Shown: one piece after another, positions 58,312-64,000 of the stretch
How the letters are laid out: the number at the start of each line of letters is the position of its first letter
Position numbering within the stretch: position 1 is the first letter of the stretch
Assembly (NCBI GenBank): GCA_010015805.1
Contig: ML978137.1
Span: 434,001 to 498,000, forward strand
Length of the DNA: 64,000 nucleotides
Direction: 5' to 3'
Source: Rhizodiscina lignyota
Lineage: Eukaryota; Ascomycota; Dothideomycetes; Aulographales; Rhizodiscinaceae
The notes under the pieces: model-generated
Databases searched by the model: none
Told to the model about the DNA's origin: nothing
Seen by the model: the letters and a program-made list of their open reading frames with translations, nothing else
Program-made: the position numbers and the translations under genes

Positions 58312-60316
58312 TTACCAAGTAAACTCATCTGTCACGGCCCCGGTACTCGCATCACTCACAAGCCGTGCGTACTTGGCAAGAACTCCTCTTGTAACCACCG
58401 GTTTCGGCGCAACCCACGCTGCCCGCCTCCTCTGAAGCTCCTCGTCGCTAACATCCATGCTCAGCGCGTTCGTCTCCGCAGAAATGGTAATGACATCGCC
58501 ATCCTGTACCAACGCAATCGGCCCCCCAACCGCAGCCTCAGGACAGATGTGTCCCACGATGAAACCGTGGCTTGCACCAGAGTACCGTCCGTCTGTGATG
58601 AGTGCAATATTCGTAAGCTTCGCGCCCATGAGCGCGGCGGAGGCCTTGAGCTGCTCTGGCATGCCCGGACCACCTTTGGGGCCTTCGTAACGCACGACCA
58701 AGACGAGGTTCTCTCCACGTGGGATTTGGCCCTGGATGAGGGCATCGTCAAGCTCGTGCTCCTTATTGAAGACGCGTGCCTTGCCGGTGAAACTCATGCC
58801 TTCTTTTCCCGTGATTTTGGCGACGGCACCATCGGGTGCGAGGTTGCCCCTCAAGATCTCGAGGTGGCCGGTCTTCTTGATGGGATTGTCGAGGCTACGG
58901 ATGATCGCTTGTCCTTGGGTCAGAGAGGGCCACGACTCGATGTTCTCAGCTAATGTCTTCCCAGTGACTGTAGGAACGGAACCGTCAAGCAAACCTGCAG
59001 CGCACAATAGCTTGCAAACCGACGGGATGCCTCCGACATCGTACAGGTCCGCCATGTAGTACTTGCCACTTGGCGCAAGATCCGCAATGAACGGGATCTT
59101 GTTACTCACGCGCTGGAAATCGTCGAGATTGAGCTCCACACCCGCTGACCTAGCCATGGCGAGCATGTGTAGCACGCCGTTTGTCGACCCACCGAGTGCC
59201 ATCGTGATGACGAGAGCATTCTCAAATGACTTCTTGGTCATGAGGTCTCGTGGGCGGATGTTCTTCTCCATACAGACTTTGATGGCTTCGGCAGCCTTTA
59301 CACATTCACGTCCCTTAGCAGGCGAGGTCGCTGGGGTGGACGAAGAGCCTGGCAAACTAAGACCCATGACTTCAATGGCTGTAGACATGGTATTCGCCGT
59401 AAACATTCCTCCGCAAGCGCCAGCGCCTGGACATGCATTCTTCTCCAAGTCGTCCATTATATCGTCTTGCGTCTGAGAAGGGTCATCAGGGTTAGAGAGG
59501 GTGTTGTAGGCGTAGGCTCCAAACGCCTCGTAACATGTCGAGATATTGATGGGCTTCCGCAGAAGCTTGGAGTAGCCGACCTTAATAGTACCGCCGTAGA
59601 TCATCAGACCTGGTCGATTTGTTCGTGCAAGTGCCATGATACATCCAGGCATATTCTTGTCACAGCCTGGGATCGTAATTGTAGCGTCGTGGTGTTGTGC
59701 GCACGTTACAGTTTCAATAGAGTCGGCGATCAGCTCGCGAGTTTGGAGAGAAAAGCGCATGCCTTCACCACCCATGGTAATAGCATCAGAGACGCCGACA
59801 GTGTTGAATTGCCAGGCCAGCATTCCTTGCTTCTGCACGGCATCCTTGACCAACTTGCCCAAGTCAAGCACTGCATTCTCTATTATTCAGCCCGGTTCTC
59901 TACAGTGTTGTGGTAGATTCGTGACGGAGAGATTGGCAATCGACTTACAGTGCATGCTGCTCGCTGTGTCAGTGATCGACCTTTGAAAAGTATGTGCCCG
60001 AAGCTTACTTGCATGGATTTCCTTCCCACCAGACCGATGCTACTCCAACCTGTGGCGCATGCTCCATCGTCTTCTTGTCCGGCACACCGGCCGCATACAA
60101 CATCGCCTGTTGGCACTTTGTGAGCAGCGTTCATTGCGTCGGTACTTGTGTCCTAACCTGAGCTCCTGGGAAGTCATGGTGATTTGTGATAGTGTGAGAG
60201 TACTTGTTTAATCGCGGCTGGCCATCTTTTGTAGCATCGTCGGGCAGATGAGGGAAATTGAGGAAGCGAGGCTCTTCCACCTCTTTCGATTGCTTCTCGA
60301 GATTTTTGGGATCCAT
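58312..60316 (-). CDS. ILV3: Dihydroxy-acid dehydratase
   Basis: Fe-S enzyme of valine, leucine and isoleucine synthesis that converts dihydroxy acids to 2-keto acids. Four exons (60316-60158, 60106-60009, 59956-59949, 59870-58312) give 607 residues. Exon 3 is 8 bases and restores GNPCNMHLLDLGKLVKDAV. Cluster-binding Cys and family blocks: EGNPCN, IPGCDKNMPGC and CPGAGACGGMFTANTM; also GVSDAITMGGEGMRFSLQTR, ALGGSTNGVLHML, and DGRYSGASHGFIVGHICPEA near the end. The frame extends upstream of ATG 60316 only to a TTG, and the protein starts MDPKNLEKQSKEVEE, with no visible mitochondrial presequence. Moulds often carry several ILV3 homologs, so this may be a non-mitochondrial or secondary copy. 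Confidence 0.93.
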
Positions 60317-61456
60317 GACGGCGGTACGGGACGAAAGCCGCCAATCGACTGTGAGGGATTTCAAAGGTTTATAGAGGCTAAATAGATGCAATATGCTTGA
60401 ACTGTACGTTCAACGAGACTGTCAAGGCACAGCAGGGCTGAAAGGATGTACAAGAAGTTCAATTGAGAAGATTGAGAGTGACAAGCTGCCTTCCCGCACA
60501 AACAGTGGTCAGGAAGAGTAATTGAGGTATGATCGGAGAAGATGAAAGCTACCAGGAAGCTGGAACCGCGCGCCATTTCCCCGAAGTCGCTTGCAGTCTG
60601 CAAAGTTGCGGGCAGCAATGGCTAGCCTCGGACCATTGATGCTCCACACTCTCACTTGACGACACTAACGGCCACTTACATTTGTGACATGCTCCAATGC
60701 CTCTGATTTGGGTGGACCACGGCTCAAGCCGTTGTTTATTACAGGCCGCAAACGGCAGTATCGGCATGTTGATGTATGGATGCAGCGGGGGAGGGGTGAG
60801 GCACAGCTACGGAGTAGGCAAGGAGCGATCAGCTTTGCGGAAGATCCGGACTGCAGGTGTGGCTGGTGCCTGTGGCTGAAAGGCCCAGATCGTGCCGCGG
60901 ACCTGCGTCATCGCGCTGGAAATATATTCAACCTCATCGAGATCTCCCCAAGGATGCATTTCAGGTATACACAAGACTTTGTCCCCTTCAATTGCTCTAT
61001 CCAGCTTCTCCTGCTTACACTTCCCTCCATCTTCGACGCCTTCGGAGTGCTGATTGGCGGGCAAGATAGGCATCCTTGACCTTGACCAACCTCGCTCCAC
61101 AAAGACTCACGGACGTCTTCAAGCACCTCACCAAGCGGAAACTCCCTTGTGTGTCGTCGACAGCTTCTCCCTGCCTTCGAGCCTCCAATTATCCCAGCGA
61201 CTGAGTTGTCACTCTTCGAAGCAATTGCGCCTTCCAGATCGACTGCGTGTACGCCCGCCCGCCACGATCACGTTTCGCGCCGTCTAACACCCATTGGTCG
61301 TTCCCATTCCATCACCTCCGGAAACCTGCAACGGACCTCTGCTTTTCGTAGCAGCGAAATAAGCACGTCTTTGCTGCCCGTCACACCGCACTCGAGCCTC
61401 TGCGCAACGGAGGCGCGCGCAACAGCGCACATGGGTGTTGCGACAGCCGTATAGCG
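60317..61456. other. Divergent spacer between ILV3 and the hydrolase-phosphatase gene
   Basis: About 1.1 kb that must carry both promoters. No gene supported; small frames on both strands overlap one another. Confidence 0.45.
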
Positions 61457-64000
61457 ATGGACCTGGGATGGCCCTCGTTCGGCGAGCGGGTTACACCGCA
61501 ACAAGTGCACGACTATATGAATAATGCTTTGGAAAAGGGGGTCAGGATTCAAGACTACATATACAAGAGGGCCGTTACGTACCTCAGCCAGTTTTACGGC
61601 TATGTTGGTCAATTGCTGCCTCAATCCCTCAATCCTCATCACCTCTGGCGCAAATGTGCCGCTATCTGCCACACACTCTTCGGAATAATCGAAAGATATC
61701 GGAACCAATTGCACCAGTATTCTCAGAGGCTCTCAATCTTTTACCAGAGAACGCTTGGTCCATATCTGCAACGGCTGTACAGCTACTCTGACGACCTCTT
61801 ACCTAGTCATTTTGATTCGTTCGAGCGCAAGGTGTCCTGGATCCTTCTTTCTGTCATGGTGCTTTGCACTCTGACATCCTGTGTCTGGTTTTTGAGACGC
61901 AGAAAAGTGGACAGGAAACTTCTGGATTCCCGCAATGGTTCGTTCACGAGCCTTTCTGACGCGCGAAATCCAAATACAGGTGAGTGCATCCCCATACATC
62001 TCTACACCGCCTCACTGTTTCCCTGGAATGGGTCTCTGTATCGAGCTAGGCTATGAAAGCCATCTATTCATCGAGTACTCGCACTTAGTTGCAGAGACTG
62101 TTTCCCAGACGTCTAAGATTTTGATGGTTCAATTTCATCAAGCCCGAAGAGCATTCTCCTGTTTCCGAACTGTTCTACAGTAACGCGATCATGTTTGGCG
62201 GAAGCCACCTCAATTGCAGCTCTACCAGTGAATAATTTAGACTTATGTCAACCCTTTCTGATTTCTAAATTCACAGACGCCTCTATCACCGATCCTTCCC
62301 TGCTCAGGAAACACTCGACATATGAATCCTACTCAATCACATCCCCGGTCACCGGCCGATCGATAACGTATCCTTCAATTCGTACCTTCTATCATCCTCA
62401 TCCACAAGCAGCCAAACTACCGACTTCACCGACACCTCTTCCTTTAATTGTCTTCATCCACGGTCTCGGCGGTTCGGTCGCACAATTTCATCCCCTTCTC
62501 ACAAGCCTTGTAAACGTCGCACCATGTCTCGCTATCGACCTACCGGGCTGCGGCTGTTCGGCATTTGAACCGGCGGATTGGGAAGCATACAAGCTGGAAA
62601 ATCTAGCAGCACTGGTGGCAACAGCAATTGATAGATACAGAGAAGACAGTCTCGGGCAAGAAGTCGTTCTGATTGGACATAGCATGGGATGCTCTTTGTC
62701 GGTACTCCTAGCGTCTCCAAATAACCCGCTCAGCACAGTGCAGAACCTGTCAAAGCATGTTCTAGGCCTCGTCGCAATATGCCCTCGAGCTGACGCGCCA
62801 TCACCGCGAGAGGTCAAAGCATTCAAGAAACTCCTTTCGATCCCTGGGCCGATATTCAACTTATGGCGTCAGTGGGATCGTCGTGGAGGGACTGAGAGCG
62901 CAAGTGTGAAGCGATTTGTAGGGCCTAACGCTGAAGAGGGCGTGAAAAGGTTGCAAGTGAGATTCAACGAGCAGAGTAGGACGCCGGTGTGGCGAAGAAT
63001 GGCACGAGGAATGCTACCACAGTATTCAAAGTCTGGTCAGGCAAATGGAGGACTGCCAGGACGAGAAACCTGGAGCGCCTTGCAGGTACCAATCTTGTTA
63101 ATGGCCGGAGAATCGGACCACATAACGCCTGCGCTGGAGGTAGAAAAGATAGCAGGGTTTCTTGGAAAGGCATCAAGAACCGACCCGAGTGAGAGGATGG
63201 AGCACGGAGAGCCCATCGTTGATGCAGCAGCTCCAATCGACAGTAGTATCATCGATAGTAAGCTGCGACCGAAGAGTAACGTCACGAAACGTGCCGATAG
63301 CGGGGCTTCAGTCACGACGACAGGACAAGATCAATTGTTTGAGGAACGGCCTACGCTAAAGAGACGAAAGACGCACGCTGCAGCACTCAAGACGACGATT
63401 TTGCCATCTCCAGCTTCGCATGCCCTTCTCTATGCGCCCTCGACGGCTAGGATAATCGCCGGTCTGATTCAGACATTCTTATCCTCTCACATCGATCCGC
63501 GACTGAGTCTAGGCTGGCAGTTACAATATCTTACCACAGAAGGCAAATGGGATGTTAAGAATCTCGTCAAGTGGCAGAGTGTGCAGGCTGTCAGCGCACC
63601 GATCCCGGGACCCCAGTCTCCCTATTCGAAGAACAGGACCAACAATCGATGGAAGGATCCATTTGCGTCAGGCGAAACTGGAAGGACGAGGAATCAGCCA
63701 CCAGTATTCCGAGCGATGAAGACGCTAAGAGAGGTAGACGATGTACACTCTCCTGCTATTTTTGTGGAACATTGGCGAGGGAAGATTCAGGCGGTTGTCG
63801 ACATCTCGCACGAGTCGCCAGTATATGACCCGCAGGGACTTGAGAAGGGTGGTATCCAGTACCACAAGTTCCCGACTGTTTCAAAACTGCCGCCCACTGT
63901 TGATGAGGTGAAGGCGTTTATTGATCTGATAGATCGGCTTAGAGTACAGCTTGGTGTTGGCGGGCCACTGAGTCCAGAGACTGGCACGGCGGAGACGGAA
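61457..64000 (+). CDS. Membrane-anchored alpha/beta hydrolase fused to a dual-specificity phosphatase (3' end outside window)
   Basis: Two exons in view (61457-61979, 62277-64000), at least 749 residues, open to the window edge; the 297-base intron is unusually long for this window. Residues 1-125 are amphipathic helices, then one membrane helix at about 126-146 (SWILLSVMVLCTLTSCVWFL). The alpha/beta hydrolase follows: oxyanion HGLGGS near 236, IDLPGCG, nucleophile Ser310 in LIGHSMGCS, and VPILLMAGESDHITP for the acid. A basic insert (about residues 425-450, KLRPKSNV...LKRRKTH) precedes SHALLYAPSTARIIAGLIQTF. After residue 640 the chain changes to a phosphatase start: VFRAMKTLREVDDV, IQAVVDISHESPVYDP and IQYHKFPTVSKLPPTVDEV, the strands ahead of the HCxxGxxR loop, which would lie beyond base 64000. 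Confidence 0.85.

Noticed and set aside
60317-60391. Possible mitochondrial presequence (MHLFSLYKPLK-like) on ILV3
   Set aside because: The apparent start at 60391 is TTG, not ATG, so the stretch is more likely 5' untranslated.

Overview
The window is nuclear DNA of a filamentous ascomycete (Pezizomycotina). Genes are compact, many carry short introns of about 50-110 bases with GT-AG ends and CTAAC/CTGAC-like branch sites, and the proteins are typical of moulds: secreted GH92, kelch and DUF2264 proteins, an Ent3 epsin, a DHA2 drug/H+ antiporter and a hydrolase-phosphatase fusion. Class level (Dothideomycetes, Eurotiomycetes or Leotiomycetes) cannot be settled by eye. No LTR element, DNA transposon, CRISPR array, rRNA or convincing tRNA was seen.

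Layout. 0-1.8 kb: two tandem minus-strand paralogs of an unrecognised family, the first cut by the window edge. 3.6-8.1 kb: a secreted DUF7029-like protein and a FAT1-type acyl-CoA synthetase. 8.4-14.3 kb: a secreted GH92 mannosidase and, divergent from it, a Ted1/PGAP5-like GPI phosphoesterase. 14.5-28.4 kb: a run of minus-strand genes: ribosomal uL14, Ent3 epsin, a cystathionine gamma-synthase-like PLP enzyme, a cyclophilin with a mitochondrial and a cytosolic start, NAD-malic enzyme, an unrecognised and probably decayed gene, and an 853-residue WD40-like protein ending in a CaaX box. 29.6-32.2 kb: two single-pass membrane proteins. 32.4-39.6 kb: a GFA/CENP-V zinc protein, TIM50, and divergent from TIM50 an EDEM/Htm1-type GH47 protein. 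40-48 kb: DUF2264 protein, a candidate small gene, an F-box-like protein, an FMN-binding PNPOx-like protein and a 14-TM MFS transporter. 49.9-57.3 kb: a seven-exon kelch membrane protein, ribosomal eS19 and a SANT/Myb-like regulator. 58.3-64 kb: dihydroxy-acid dehydratase with an 8-base microexon, and a membrane-anchored alpha/beta hydrolase fused to the start of a dual-specificity phosphatase, running off the window.

The genes are mostly unrelated housekeeping and secretory functions. Two themes recur. Three proteins act on glycans or GPI anchors (GH92, Ted1-like, EDEM-like). Several have organelle decisions written in the sequence: cyclophilin dual start, TIM50, PTS1-like ARL ends on two enzymes, and an ILV3 with no visible presequence. 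Exon joins below were worked out by hand from reading frame, phase and splice signals, and each multi-exon model closes in frame.
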